A stretch of DNA of 64,000 bases from Duganella sp. BJB480 (GCA_003416985.1 QVIN01000002.1:248001-312000), one strand, 5' to 3'; shown: positions 46,577-55,803, numbered from the stretch's first letter. The notes: a model not told the origin generated them from the sequence alone. Made by a program: numbers and translations.

Positions 46577-47551
46577 CTAGCCGCCGGTTTGCGACATGAA
46601 GCGCACGATCTTCTCCGGCTGGCGGCCGAAGTCGTGCTGTTCGGGCTTGAGTTCGATGGCATCGCGGATCGCCTGCTCCAGCTCGGCGTCGCTGGCGCCG
46701 CCGCGCAGCAGGGGCGCCAGCGGATATTGCTGTTCCTGGCCCAGGCACAGGTACAAGGTGCCGTCCACCGCCAGCCGCACGCGGTTGCAGGTGGCGCAGA
46801 AGTGCTGCGACAGCGGCGTGATGAAGCCGATGCTGGCGCTGCCGTCGGCCGTGGCCCAGTAGCGCGCCGGTCCGCCGCCCAGCTCCAGCGCCTGCGGCAC
46901 CAGGCCGAACTTTTCGGCCAGGCGCTGCTGCACCGGCGCCAGGTTCAGGTAGGCGGTGTTGCGGCCGGTCTCGCCCATCGGCATGACCTCGATCAGCCGC
47001 AGCACGAACTGCTCTTCGATGCAGAACGCGGCCATGGCGTCGATCTCGGCGTCGTTGACGCCGCGCATGGCGACCATGTTGATCTTGATCGGCGCCAGGC
47101 CGGCGGCCTTGGCGGCCTGCAGGCCGTCCAGCACCGACGGCAGGCAGTCGCGCCCGGTGATGCCGGCCATGCATTCGCGGTCCAGCGTGTCGAGGCTGAC
47201 GTTGACGCGGGTGATGCCGGAGGCGGCCAGCGCTTCGGCGTGGCGCGCCAGGCGGGTGCCGTTGGTGGACAATGACAGGTCGCGCACGCCGTCCAGGCTG
47301 GACAGGCGGCTCGCCAGTTGCGGCAGGTTGCGGCGGGTCAGCGGCTCGCCGCCGGTGAGGCGCACGCGCGAGGTGCCCAGCCGGGCGAAGGCCGCCACGA
47401 CCCGCTCGATCTCGTCGAAGGTGAGCCAGTCGGGAGGGTCCTCGTAGCCCTTGAAATCCTTGGGCATGCAGTAGGTGCAGCGCAGATCGCAACGATCGGT
47501 GACCGAGACCCTCAGATAGTCGATCGATCGACCAAACCTGTCGCTTAACAT
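46577..47551 (-). CDS. moaA: GTP 3',8-cyclase MoaA (molybdopterin synthesis)
   Basis: The protein has 324 residues. The radical-SAM cluster motif C21-x3-C25-x2-C28 is in RCDLRCTYCMPKDF, and the C-terminal second cluster site is in FCATCNRVRLAVDGTLYLCLG. MoaA starts Moco synthesis from GTP, supplying the cofactor for NarG. The C-terminal RFMSQTGG ends in the GG tail that MoaA needs. Location downstream of narGHJI-ppiC is like the Pseudomonas nar cluster, where a dedicated moaA copy is co-expressed. A 119-base gap with a CCTAGTC palindrome suggests it also has its own promoter. Confidence 0.95.
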   Translation of the reverse strand: MLSDRFGRSIDYLRVSVTDRCDLRCTYCMPKDFKGYEDPPDWLTFDEIERVVAAFARLGTSRVRLTGGEPLTRRNLPQLASRLSSLDGVRDLSLSTNGTRLARHAEALAASGITRVNVSLDTLDRECMAGITGRDCLPSVLDGLQAAKAAGLAPIKINMVAMRGVNDAEIDAMAAFCIEEQFVLRLIEVMPMGETGRNTAYLNLAPVQQRLAEKFGLVPQALELGGGPARYWATADGSASIGFITPLSQHFCATCNRVRLAVDGTLYLCLGQEQQYPLAPLLRGGASDAELEQAIRDAIELKPEQHDFGRQPEKIVRFMSQTGG

Positions 47552-47633
47552 CGCCGCTCTCCTGTGATAGATGGTGTGATGTCATTGTAGCGGCAGGGCC
47601 GCGTCCTGCCACTGCGCATGACGGCTTAGCGGC

Positions 47634-47653
47634 CCTAGTCCTAAGTGACTAGG
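47634..47653. promoter_or_regulatory. CCTAGTC-N6-GACTAGG palindrome upstream of moaA
   Basis: A perfect 7-6-7 inverted repeat (CCTAGTC, CTAAGT, GACTAGG) lies 83 bases before moaA and 18 bases beyond the ppiC stop. CTAG is rare in this genome, yet related sites occur before narG, narK1 and the small gene at 55877. No T-run follows, so it is not a standard terminator. Confidence 0.55.
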
Positions 47654-47670
47654 ACCGCGTCAGGGAAGTC

Positions 47671-48417
47671 CTACTGCACCAGCGGCGACTGCGCGCCCTC
47701 GAGCTCGACGCCGGCGATGTCGGCCCGGCCCACCAGGATGTGCAGGTACTGGTGCAAGGCGCGCTGCCACGACTGGCGGCGCAGCTCGTCGGCGATCTGG
47801 GCGTGGACGGCCGAGAACGGCACCACCTCGCCCTCGACCCGGCGCCGCGCCTGCACGATGTGCAGGCCGAAGCGGGTTTCCAGCAGCCGTCCGGCCAGCT
47901 CGCCCGGTTGCAACCTGAACAGCAGTTCGTCGAACTCCGGCACGCACTGGCCGCGCGCCAGCTGGCCCAGGCTGCCGCCGACCGCGCCCGACGGGCAGTT
48001 CGAGTACTGGCGCGCCAGTTCCTCGAAGCGCTCGGGGCGGGCCTGCAGCTCGGCCAGGATCAGCTCGGCCGTCTGGCGCAGCAGCTCCAGCGGCGCGGCC
48101 GGGGTCACCTGGAACAGGATGTGGCGCGCCTCGACCAGGTCGCCGCTGCGGAAGCGCTGCGGCTGGCCCAGGTAGTAGCGCAGGCAGCTGTCCTCGTCCG
48201 TTTCCGGCACCGTGACCTCCTGCGCGAACAGGGCTTCGATGCGCTGGTCGTCGTCGGCGCCGGCGATGCCCAGCCGGTCCGCCTCCTGCAACAGCACGGT
48301 GCGCAGCACCACCTCGTGCACCGCCTGGCGCAGCGGGTTGTCCGCCTGCGCCTGGTGCGGCAGTTCCGCCTCGATGGCGCTGTCGTCGATGTCGACGCCG
48401 TTGACTGCGATACCCAT
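47671..48417 (-). CDS. Parvulin-type peptidyl-prolyl isomerase of the nar operon (PpiC/NifM-like)
   Basis: The protein has 248 residues. An N-terminal helical part (AIEAELPHQAQADNPLRQAVHEVVLRTVLLQEADRLGI) precedes the parvulin core: EARHILFQVTP, FEELARQYSNCPSGAVGGSLGQLARGQCVPEFDELLFRLQPGEL and TRFGLHIVQARRR. There is no signal peptide, so it is cytoplasmic. A similar ppi gene sits in the Pseudomonas nar operon, where it is thought to aid folding of nitrate reductase. It begins 10 bases after narI, within the same transcript. NifM of diazotrophs has the same build, but no nif genes are present. Confidence 0.88.
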   Translation of the reverse strand: MGIAVNGVDIDDSAIEAELPHQAQADNPLRQAVHEVVLRTVLLQEADRLGIAGADDDQRIEALFAQEVTVPETDEDSCLRYYLGQPQRFRSGDLVEARHILFQVTPAAPLELLRQTAELILAELQARPERFEELARQYSNCPSGAVGGSLGQLARGQCVPEFDELLFRLQPGELAGRLLETRFGLHIVQARRRVEGEVVPFSAVHAQIADELRRQSWQRALHQYLHILVGRADIAGVELEGAQSPLVQ

Positions 48418-48427
48418 GATTGTCTCC

Positions 48428-49111
48428 TTAGCGTGGACGCACCAGTTGATAGGCGCGGCTCAGGTAGGTGATGGCGCCGAAGCCGCTCCACACGTGCACC
48501 AGGCGGGTGAACGGGAAGATGGCGAACAGCGACATGCCCATGAACAGGTGCAGCTTGAACACCAGCGGCGCCTCCTCGATGAAGCCGGCGGCGTCGCCGC
48601 GCAGCGTGACCACGTGCTGGGCCCAGGTCATCAGCAGCACCATCATGTGGCCGTCCATGTGCGAGGCCGAGGCGAAGATCGACGACAGGCCCAGCAGCAA
48701 GGTGGCCAGCAGCCAGCACAGCACCAGCTTGTCCTTGAAGGTGCTGCGGGCGCGCACCCGCTCGTTGCTCAGGCGGCGTGCGATCAGCATCAGCAGGCCG
48801 ACCAGGCACAGCGAGCCCATCACGCCGCCGGCCACCATCGCCACCAGCTGCTTGGCGCCGTGGGTGACGCCCAGCGTGTCCCACACCCACACCGGGGTCA
48901 GCAGGCCGGCCATGTGGCCGAAGAACAGGCCCAGCACGCCGATGTGGAACAGCGGACTGCCCAGCCGCAGCATGCCGTTGTTGAGCGTCTGGCTGGATTC
49001 GGACTTCCAGCTGTACTGCTCGCGGTCGAAGCGGATCAGGCTGCCGACCAGGAAAATCGCCAGCGCGATGTAGGGATAGATGCCGAATAAAAATTGATGT
49101 ACGTAGTTCAT
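48428..49111 (-). CDS. narI: Respiratory nitrate reductase gamma subunit (cytochrome b)
   Basis: The protein has 227 residues and five TM helices. The haem ligands are visible as two histidines in PLFHIGVLGLFFGHMAG (about 56 and 66) and two in KLHLFMGMSLFAIFPFTRLVHVWSG (about 187 and 205), matching the NarI pattern. NarI oxidises quinol on the periplasmic side and passes electrons to NarH. It begins 10 bases after narJ. The N-terminus MNYVHQFLFGIYPYIALAIFLVGSLIRFDREQYSWKS is typical. All subunits are full length. Confidence 0.96.
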   Translation of the reverse strand: MNYVHQFLFGIYPYIALAIFLVGSLIRFDREQYSWKSESSQTLNNGMLRLGSPLFHIGVLGLFFGHMAGLLTPVWVWDTLGVTHGAKQLVAMVAGGVMGSLCLVGLLMLIARRLSNERVRARSTFKDKLVLCWLLATLLLGLSSIFASASHMDGHMMVLLMTWAQHVVTLRGDAAGFIEEAPLVFKLHLFMGMSLFAIFPFTRLVHVWSGFGAITYLSRAYQLVRPR

Positions 49112-49121
49112 GGTGTGCTCC

Positions 49122-49802
49122 TCAATGACGCTGTGGCGCCGCCGCCTTCGGATAAAAATGGACCGGATGTGCGCCGCCGGCCAGCGTGGGCGCCAGCAGC
49201 GGTTCGATGCCGTCGGCGCCGGGGCCGAAGGTTTCCAGCGCCTCGTCCATGTCGCGCACCGGCGGCTCGGCCAGTTCCTCGGCCGCCACCGGCGACACGG
49301 TCTCCAGGAATTCGAACAGGCCGGCGTACGGGCTGCCGTTGGCGCGCAGCTTGCGGCCGATGTAGGCCAGCACGTGGATGGCGTCGCCCAGCATGCGCTC
49401 GGCCTGCTCCTGTTCCAGCTGCGACAGGAACTCCAGGAACAGCGGCACGTAGTCCGGCAGGTCGTTGCCGACCATCTGCATGCCGTTCTTGCTGTATTCG
49501 GCCAGCAGGTCGACCATGGCCTGGCCGCGGTCGCGCGACTCGCCGTGGATGTGCTCGAACAAGTGCAGCGAATGCGATGGATTGCGGTCGAAGGTCATCA
49601 CATACTGCTGCTGCAGATCGATCAGCGGGGTGCGACGCAGATGCGCCAGCAGCTCCGCCACCGCCGCGTGCCACCGCGGCAGCCTGTCCTGAAGGCGCTG
49701 TTCCAGCTCCGGCAGTTCGGCCAGCAGCTCCGGCTCCGGGTACAGCAGCAGGGCCGACAGCATGCTGTAGCCGAAAGCTCCGCTTTGGTCATGGTCAGAC
49801 AT
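49122..49802 (-). CDS. narJ: Nitrate reductase assembly chaperone NarJ
   Basis: The protein has 226 residues and is all-helical, of the NarJ/TorD family. Conserved pieces are SALLLYPEPELLAELPEL, LQQQYVMTFDRNPSHSLHLFEHIHGESRDRGQAMVDLLAEY and NDLPDYVPLFLEFLSQL. NarJ binds the NarG N-terminus and guides Moco and haem insertion; it is not part of the final enzyme. It overlaps narH by 8 bases. The C-terminal tail is Pro/His-rich and variable, as is common. Confidence 0.95.
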   Translation of the reverse strand: MSDHDQSGAFGYSMLSALLLYPEPELLAELPELEQRLQDRLPRWHAAVAELLAHLRRTPLIDLQQQYVMTFDRNPSHSLHLFEHIHGESRDRGQAMVDLLAEYSKNGMQMVGNDLPDYVPLFLEFLSQLEQEQAERMLGDAIHVLAYIGRKLRANGSPYAGLFEFLETVSPVAAEELAEPPVRDMDEALETFGPGADGIEPLLAPTLAGGAHPVHFYPKAAAPQRH

Positions 49803-51351
49803 CGAGGTTCTCCTTTTTCTTGCGCGATTTCGGCATCGACATGAAGATCTCCGAGCCGTGCTTGCGTTTGCCGAACAGGCTGGCGTCGCTGACGCCGTCC
49901 GAGCAACCGTTGCCGAAGCTGAAGCCGCAGCTGCCCTTCTCGTTGAAGCTGTCCTCGGCCATTTCCTTGTGGCTGCTCGGGATCACGAAGCGGTCCTCGT
50001 AGTTGGCGATGGCCATGATGTGGTACATGTCCTCGACCATCTCCGGCTCCAGCCCGACTTGTTTCAGCACTTCCAGGTCCGGGCCCGGCCCGACGTGCTT
50101 GCTGCGCATGTAGGCGCGCATCGCCAGCATGCGGTCCAGCGCGCGGATCACGGGCTGCTGGTCGCCCGCCGTCAGCAGGTTGGCCAGGTATTGCACCGGG
50201 ATGCGCAGGCTGGCGGTGTCCGGCAGGATGCCGTTCTTGCCCATGCGGCCAGACTCGGCGGCGGCCTGGATCGGCGACAGCGGCGGGATGTACCACACCA
50301 TCGGCAGCGTGCGGTATTCCGGATGCAGCGGGAACGCCACCTTCCACTCCACCGCCATCTTGTACACCGGCGAACGCTTGGCCGATTCCAGCCACGAGTC
50401 CGGGATGCCCTGGCGGCGCGCCTCTTCGATCACGGCGGGATCGTGCGGATCGAGGAACAGGCCCAGCTGCGACGGATACAGGTCGCGCGGATCGGCCACC
50501 GAGGCCGCCTGCTCGATCTTGTCGGCGTCATACAGCAGCACGCCGAGGTAGCGGATGCGGCCGACGCAGGTTTCCGAGCACACGGTGGGCTGGCCCGCCT
50601 CGATGCGCGGGTAGCAGAAGGTGCATTTCTCGGCCTTGCCGGAAGACCAGTTGTAGTAGATCTTCTTGTACGGGCAGCCGGAGATGCACATGCGCCAGCC
50701 ACGGCACTTGTCCTGGTCGATCAGCACGATGCCGTCGTCCTCGCGCTTGTACACCGAGCCCGACGGGCACGACGCGACGCAGGTCGGATTGAGGCAATGC
50801 TCGCACAGGCGCGGCAGGTACATCATGAAGGTGTTCTCGAACGTGCCGTACATCTCCTTCTGCATGTTGTTGAACAGCGCGTCCTGGCTGCGCTGGGCGA
50901 ATTCGCCGCCCAGGTCGTCCTCCCAGTTCGGGCCCCACTCGATCTTCTCCATCTTCTTGCCGGTCAGGACGGAGATCGGACGGGCGGTCGGCGGCGTTTC
51001 CGACAGCGGCGCGTTCTGCAGGCGCTCGTAGTCGTAGGTGAACGGCTCGTAGTACTCGTCGATCTGCGGCAGGTTCGGGTTGGCGAAAATCTGCGCCAGG
51101 ATTTTTAAGCGGCTACCCTGGCGCGGCTCGATCTTGCCGGCGTCGGTGCGGCGCCAGCCGCCGTTCCACTTGTCCTGGTTTTCCCACTGCTTCGGATAGC
51201 CGATGCCGGGCTTGGTCTCGACGTTGTTGAACCAGGCGTACTCGACACCGTCACGGCTGGTCCACACGTTCTTGCACGTGACCGAGCAGGTGTGGCAGCC
51301 GATGCACTTGTCCAGGTTCAGCACCATGCCGATTTGTGCGCGAATTTTCAT
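49795..51351 (-). CDS. narH: Respiratory nitrate reductase beta subunit (iron-sulfur)
   Basis: The protein has 518 residues. The first cluster motif is C16-x2-C19-x2-C22-x3-C26 in KCIGCHTCSVTCKNVWTS, the same numbering as E. coli NarH. Further sets are HCLNPTCVASCPSGSVYKRE, CRGWRMCISGCPYKK (with tryptophan in place of one cysteine, giving the 3Fe-4S centre) and KCTFCYPRIEAGQPTVCSETC. It carries electrons from NarI haem to NarG. The start overlaps the narG stop by 4 bases. The C-terminal SCGFSFGNGCSDGVSD is usual for proteobacterial NarH. Confidence 0.97.
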   Translation of the reverse strand: MKIRAQIGMVLNLDKCIGCHTCSVTCKNVWTSRDGVEYAWFNNVETKPGIGYPKQWENQDKWNGGWRRTDAGKIEPRQGSRLKILAQIFANPNLPQIDEYYEPFTYDYERLQNAPLSETPPTARPISVLTGKKMEKIEWGPNWEDDLGGEFAQRSQDALFNNMQKEMYGTFENTFMMYLPRLCEHCLNPTCVASCPSGSVYKREDDGIVLIDQDKCRGWRMCISGCPYKKIYYNWSSGKAEKCTFCYPRIEAGQPTVCSETCVGRIRYLGVLLYDADKIEQAASVADPRDLYPSQLGLFLDPHDPAVIEEARRQGIPDSWLESAKRSPVYKMAVEWKVAFPLHPEYRTLPMVWYIPPLSPIQAAAESGRMGKNGILPDTASLRIPVQYLANLLTAGDQQPVIRALDRMLAMRAYMRSKHVGPGPDLEVLKQVGLEPEMVEDMYHIMAIANYEDRFVIPSSHKEMAEDSFNEKGSCGFSFGNGCSDGVSDASLFGKRKHGSEIFMSMPKSRKKKENLDV

Positions 51352-54300
51352 GCTTTGCTCCCTGTCTGTTCTTTCAACGGACCTTCCAGCCAGTCGACCT
51401 TGTTCATCTTGCGCACCAACACGAATTCATCGCGGTTGGAGCCGACCGTGCCGTAGTAGTTGAAGCCCCACGACAGCTGCGCGTAACCACCGATCATATG
51501 GGTCGGCTTGGTGACGGCGCGCGTCACCGAGTTGTGGATGCCGCCCCGCTTGCCCGACATCTCCGCGCCAGGCACGTTGATGATCTTTTCCTGTGCGTGG
51601 TACATCAAGGTCATCCCTTCCGGCACCCGCTGGCTGACGATGGCGCGGGCGGTCAGCGTGCCGTTGACGTTGAACACCTCGATCCAGTCGTTGTCGACGA
51701 TGCCGGCCGCCTTGGCGTCGGTCTCCGACAGCCACACGTGCGGACCGCCGCGCGACAGCGTGAGCATGCGCAGGTTGTCCGAGTAGGTGGAGTGGATACC
51801 CCACTTCTGGTGCGGCGTGATGAAGTTCAGCGCGATCTCCTTGTTGCCGTTCGGCTGCGCGCCCAGCATGGCCGCCGTGGTCTTGGTGTTGATCGCCGGC
51901 TTGTACACGCACAGCCCCTCGCCAAAATCACGCATCCAGCGGTGATCCTGGTAGAACTGCTGGCGGCCCGTCAGCGTGCGCCAGGGGATCAGTTCATGCA
52001 CGTTGGTGTAGCAGGCGTTGTAGCTGACTTCTTCCGACTCCAGGCCCGACCAGGTCGGCGAGGAGATGATCTTGCGCGGCTGGGCCTGCACGTCGCGGAA
52101 GCGGATGCTGTCGTGCTCGCGCGGCAGCGCCAGGTGGGTGTGGTCGCGTCCGGTGATCTTGGACAGCGCGTCCCAGGCCTTGACCGCCACGTGGCCGTTG
52201 GTTTCCGGCGCCAGCGACAGGATCATTTCGGCCGCGTCGATGGCGGTGTCCAGGCGCGGCTGGCCGTGGCCGACGCCGGGCTCGGTCACCGTGCGGTTGA
52301 TGCCGCGCAGGACCTCGACCTCATGGCCGGTCTTCCAGCTGATGCCCTTGCCGCCGTTGCCGATCTTCTCCAGCAGCGGGCCGATCGAGGTGAACTTCTG
52401 GTAAATCTTGGTGTAGTCGCGCTCGATCACGGTGAAGTTGGGCATGGTCTTGCCCGGAATCGGCTCGCACTCGCCGGCGCGCCAGTCCTTCGGATCGAAC
52501 GGTTGGCCCAGTTCGCCCGGGGTATCGTGCATCAGCGGGGTCAGCACCAGATCCTGCTGGGTGCCGAGGTAGGCGCCGCCGATTTCCTCGAACTTCTTGG
52601 CGATGCCCTTGTAGATCTCCCAGTCCGACTTCGATTGCCACAGCGGCTGCACGGCCTCCGACAGCGGGTGGATGAACGGGTGCATGTCGGACGTGTTCAA
52701 GTCGTCCTTCTCGTACCAGGTGGCGGTCGGCAGCACGATGTCGCCGTACAGGCAGGTGGTGGACATGCGGAAGTCCAGCACCACCAACAGGTCCAGCTTG
52801 CCTTCGGCGGCGGGACGCACCTTGACGTCGCGCGGCTTGATGCAGTGGTCCTCGTCGCTCATCAGCGCGTTCTGCGTGCCCAGCAGGTACTTCAGGAAGT
52901 ACTCGTGGCCCTTGCCCGAGCTGCCCAGGATGTTGGAGCGCCACACGAACATATTGCGCGGGAAGTTGGCTGGATTGTCCGGATCGTCGCAGGAGAATTC
53001 CAGTTTCTTGTCCTTGATCTGGCTGACCGCGTAGTCGACCGGGCTCATGCCGGCGGCGGCGGCGGCGCGGGTCACTTCCAGCGGATTGGTCTGCAGCTGC
53101 GGCGCTGACGGCAGCCAGCCCAGGCGTTCGGCCTTGGCGTTGTAGTCCAGCAGCGTCATCGGTGCGACGTCGGGACCGGCGGTCGGCGAGGCGATTTCCT
53201 CGGTGTGCAGCTTTTCGTGGCGCCACTGGCTGGTGTGCGCGTAGAAGAACGAGGTGCCGTTCATCTGGCGCATCGGACGGTTCCAGTCCTGGGCGAACGC
53301 CAGCGGGGTCCAGCCGGTCTGCGGACGCAGCTTTTCCTGGCCCACGTAGTGCGCCCAACCGCCGCCCGATTGGCCGACGCAGCCGCACATCATCAGCATG
53401 TTGATGATGCCGCGATAGGTCATGTCCATGTGGTACCAGTGGTTCAGCGCGGCGCCGACGATGACCATGCTCTTGCCACGGGTCTGGTCGGCGTTCTCGG
53501 CGAACTGGCGGGCCACGGTGATCACATCGGCGGCCTTGACGCCGGTGTGCTTGACTTGCCAGGCCGGGGTGTAAGGCACGTCGTCCTCGTAGCTGGTGGC
53601 GACGTTGCCGCCGCCCAGGCCACGGTCGATGCCGTAGTTGGCCATCGTCAGGTCGAACACGGTGGTGACCAGTGCGGTGCTGCCATCGGCCAGCGTCAGG
53701 CGCTTGACCGGGACGTTGCGCATCAACAGGTCGCTGGCGTCCTTGCCGCCGAAGTAGGCGAAGCCGACCGGCAGGACCTCATCGCTGCAGCCGATCAGCG
53801 ACAGCAGCGGATCGACCGGCGCGTTGTTGCCGCCCTCCTTCATTTCCAGGTTCCACTTGCCGGACTCGCCCCAGCGGAAGCCGATCGAACCGGCAGGCGC
53901 CACGATGCGGCCGCTGGCCTCGTCGATGACCAGGGTTTTCCAGTCCGGGTTGTTGGTCTCGTCGAGGTTGTTGGCCAGGTGGGAGGCGCGCAGGAAGTAT
54001 TCCGGCGCCAGCGTGCCGTTCTGTTCTTTCAGCAGCACCAGCATCGGGAAGTCGGTGTACTGCTTGGCGTATTCCTTGAAGTAGGCCGACTGGTGTTCGG
54101 TGTGGTATTCCTTCAGGATCACGTGGCCCATGGCCATCGCCAGCGCGGCGTCGGTGCCCTGCTTAGGCGCCAGCCAGATGTCGCCGAACTTGGCCATCTC
54201 GCCGAAGTCGGACGACACCGCCACGGTCTTGGTGCCCTTGTAGCGCACCTCGGTGTAGAAGTGGGCGTCGGGGGTACGGGTCATCGGCACGTTCGAGCCC

Positions 54301-55055
54301 CACACCATCAGGTAGGTCGAGTTGTACCAGTCGGCCGATTCCGGCACGTCGGTCTGCTCGCCCCACACCTGCGGGCTGGCCGGCGGCAAGTCGCAGTACC
54401 AGTCGTAGAAGCTCAGCGCCACGCCGCCGATCAGCGACAGGTAGCGCGTGCCGGCCGCGTAGCTGACCATGGACATGGCGGGAATCGGCGAGAAGCCGAC
54501 GATGCGGTCCGGGCCGTATTTCTTGATCGTCAGCGCGTTGGCGGCGGCAATCATCTCGTTGCTTTCTTCCCAAGTGGCGCGCACGAAGCCGCCCAGGCCG
54601 CGCACCGACTTGTACAGCGCGGCGCGTTCGGGGTTCTGGCTGATGTAGTCCCACGCGGTGACCGGATCCATGGTCTTGCGCGCTTCGCGCCACATTTCCA
54701 TCAGGCGGCCGCGCACCATCGGGTACTTGACCCGCTGGGCCGAATACACGTACCACGAATAGCTGGCGCCGCGTGGGCAGCCGCGCGGCTCGTGGTTCGG
54801 CAGGTCGGGACGGGTGCGTGGATAATCGGTTTGTTGCGTTTCCCAGGTGATCAGCCCGTTCTTCACATAGACCTTCCAGCTGCACGAGCCGGTACAGTTG
54901 ACGCCGTGCGTGGAGCGCACGATTTTATCGTGCTGCCAACGTTGGCGATAGGCGTTTTCCCAGGTGCGATCCTCGTGCACGACGGCGCCGTGCCCGTCGG
55001 AAAAGGTCGATACCGTTTTATTGAAGAACTTCAGGCGATCCAGAAAGTGACTCAT
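51348..55055 (-). CDS. narG: Respiratory nitrate reductase alpha subunit (Mo-bisMGD)
   Basis: The protein has 1235 residues. ATG 55055 is fixed by AGGAGG just upstream; the open frame continues to 55109 but without homology. H50, C54, C58 and C93 (STHGVNCTGSCSW; RGCPRGASY) are the FS0 ligands at E. coli NarG positions. The molybdenum Asp region is YLMVWGSNVPMTRTPDAHF. There is no Tat signal, and the catalytic site faces the cytoplasm. It reduces nitrate to nitrite for anaerobic respiration. It is first of narGHJI-ppiC. The promoter region carries three GACTA repeats rather than an evident FNR box. Confidence 0.97.
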   Translation of the reverse strand: MSHFLDRLKFFNKTVSTFSDGHGAVVHEDRTWENAYRQRWQHDKIVRSTHGVNCTGSCSWKVYVKNGLITWETQQTDYPRTRPDLPNHEPRGCPRGASYSWYVYSAQRVKYPMVRGRLMEMWREARKTMDPVTAWDYISQNPERAALYKSVRGLGGFVRATWEESNEMIAAANALTIKKYGPDRIVGFSPIPAMSMVSYAAGTRYLSLIGGVALSFYDWYCDLPPASPQVWGEQTDVPESADWYNSTYLMVWGSNVPMTRTPDAHFYTEVRYKGTKTVAVSSDFGEMAKFGDIWLAPKQGTDAALAMAMGHVILKEYHTEHQSAYFKEYAKQYTDFPMLVLLKEQNGTLAPEYFLRASHLANNLDETNNPDWKTLVIDEASGRIVAPAGSIGFRWGESGKWNLEMKEGGNNAPVDPLLSLIGCSDEVLPVGFAYFGGKDASDLLMRNVPVKRLTLADGSTALVTTVFDLTMANYGIDRGLGGGNVATSYEDDVPYTPAWQVKHTGVKAADVITVARQFAENADQTRGKSMVIVGAALNHWYHMDMTYRGIINMLMMCGCVGQSGGGWAHYVGQEKLRPQTGWTPLAFAQDWNRPMRQMNGTSFFYAHTSQWRHEKLHTEEIASPTAGPDVAPMTLLDYNAKAERLGWLPSAPQLQTNPLEVTRAAAAAGMSPVDYAVSQIKDKKLEFSCDDPDNPANFPRNMFVWRSNILGSSGKGHEYFLKYLLGTQNALMSDEDHCIKPRDVKVRPAAEGKLDLLVVLDFRMSTTCLYGDIVLPTATWYEKDDLNTSDMHPFIHPLSEAVQPLWQSKSDWEIYKGIAKKFEEIGGAYLGTQQDLVLTPLMHDTPGELGQPFDPKDWRAGECEPIPGKTMPNFTVIERDYTKIYQKFTSIGPLLEKIGNGGKGISWKTGHEVEVLRGINRTVTEPGVGHGQPRLDTAIDAAEMILSLAPETNGHVAVKAWDALSKITGRDHTHLALPREHDSIRFRDVQAQPRKIISSPTWSGLESEEVSYNACYTNVHELIPWRTLTGRQQFYQDHRWMRDFGEGLCVYKPAINTKTTAAMLGAQPNGNKEIALNFITPHQKWGIHSTYSDNLRMLTLSRGGPHVWLSETDAKAAGIVDNDWIEVFNVNGTLTARAIVSQRVPEGMTLMYHAQEKIINVPGAEMSGKRGGIHNSVTRAVTKPTHMIGGYAQLSWGFNYYGTVGSNRDEFVLVRKMNKVDWLEGPLKEQTGSKA

Positions 55056-55192
55056 GCTGCCTCCTAACTTGCACCCGGCGGCAACCGGGCATGCGGTCGC
55101 ATGCAACATGCATGGACTCGACGATGATTGCAGTCTAGGGAAGGCAACGCCTCGTGTGAATCGGCAAGAAGGTGGCTGCGGGGCGTGAGAAG

Positions 55193-55220
55193 GACTAGGG
55201 GGACTACGCCGAAGTGACTA
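55193..55220. promoter_or_regulatory. GACTA repeat cluster upstream of narG
   Basis: GACTA occurs at 55194, 55202 and 55215; the outer two continue as GACTAG. The cluster lies about 140-165 bases before the narG start and resembles half-sites of the CCTAGTC/GACTAGG palindromes near moaA and narK1. Control by NarL or another nar regulator is a guess from position. Confidence 0.45.
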
Positions 55221-55225
55221 GTTCG

Positions 55226-55672
55226 TCAAAAGCGGGAGCAGTTGCCGCCGGCGCAGGTGGCCAGCAATTCGTGGTAGCTGAGCAGGCGGCCGTGCCCGGC
55301 CGCGGCGGCATTGTCGGCGTAGGCCAGCAGCGATGGGGACGCGCCCTGCTCGCGGCGGCCATAGCGGGCGCCCGCCGCCGCCAGCCAGCGGCCGTCGGCC
55401 GCGCGCACGTAGACGCCGCGCACCATGCCCGGCTGCTCCATCGCGCCAAGCTGTGCAAACATGGCATCCAGACTACAGAAACGCAGCACCAGTCCGCTGT
55501 CGTAGCGGATCTGCCCTTCGATGGCGCGCGCCGCCGGCGCATCGCATTGCGCGGCGCGTGCTTGCACGAGTGGCCCGGTGTGCGGGCCATAATTCTTCAG
55601 CATCACGCCAGCCGCGCCGGCGGTCAACGCCAGCGCCAGCAGATACGCCGGGCGGTCGATCAAGCTCATCAT
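55226..55672 (-). CDS. NosL-like membrane-anchored or exported protein
   Basis: The protein has 148 residues; ATG triplets at 55675, 55672 and 55669 are possible, and AAGGA spacing favours one of the last two. An N-terminal hydrophobic segment (YLLALALTAGAAGVML) is a signal or anchor. The rest has EGQIRYDSGLVLRFCSLDAMFAQLGAM ... VRGVYVRAADGRWLAAAGARYGRR, whose strand order and the xxVYVxD...W..A.xAxY ending recall NosL, the copper chaperone of nitrous-oxide reductase. The NosL lipobox and C-x-x-M copper site are not obvious, though C residues occur at AQC, RFC and near the C-terminus. It lies upstream of narG on the same strand. Function unknown. Confidence 0.5.
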   Translation of the reverse strand: MMSLIDRPAYLLALALTAGAAGVMLKNYGPHTGPLVQARAAQCDAPAARAIEGQIRYDSGLVLRFCSLDAMFAQLGAMEQPGMVRGVYVRAADGRWLAAAGARYGRREQGASPSLLAYADNAAAAGHGRLLSYHELLATCAGGNCSRF

Positions 55673-55741
55673 CATTGTCCTTTCAACGCGGCCGCAGTGG
55701 GGGCCACGCTGTCATTATTCGCCGCCGCTGGTGCGCGAGTC

Positions 55742-55760
55742 CTTAACCTGGGTCATGGAA
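55742..55760. promoter_or_regulatory. AACYTGGRTCA element, copy upstream of the NosL-like gene
   Basis: CTTAACCTGGGTCATGGAA resembles the CATAACYTGGATCAAGAAA elements at 43479 and 63610. It lies about 70-90 bases before the NosL-like start, in a divergent intergenic region that holds a second copy at 55842. Confidence 0.4.
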
Positions 55761-55784
55761 TTTCGGCGCGGATCTAAGGCAAAC

Positions 55785-55803
55785 TGACTACCTCGACTAG
55801 TCA
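55785..55803. promoter_or_regulatory. TGACTA-N7-TAGTCA inverted repeat
   Basis: TGACTA (55785-55790) and TAGTCA (55798-55803) form a perfect 6-7-6 inverted repeat in the divergent region between the NosL-like gene and the gene at 55877. It shares the GACTA/TAGTC core with sites near narG, moaA and narK1. Confidence 0.45.

Noticed and set aside
47634..47653. Palindrome after ppiC as an intrinsic terminator
   Set aside because: The stem is only 7 bp with no T-run in either direction, and near-identical copies occur at promoters, so a regulatory site is more likely.
53205..55067. Long + strand open frame opposite narG
   Set aside because: The narG protein is complete with all Fe-S ligands; the opposite frame lacks any motif.
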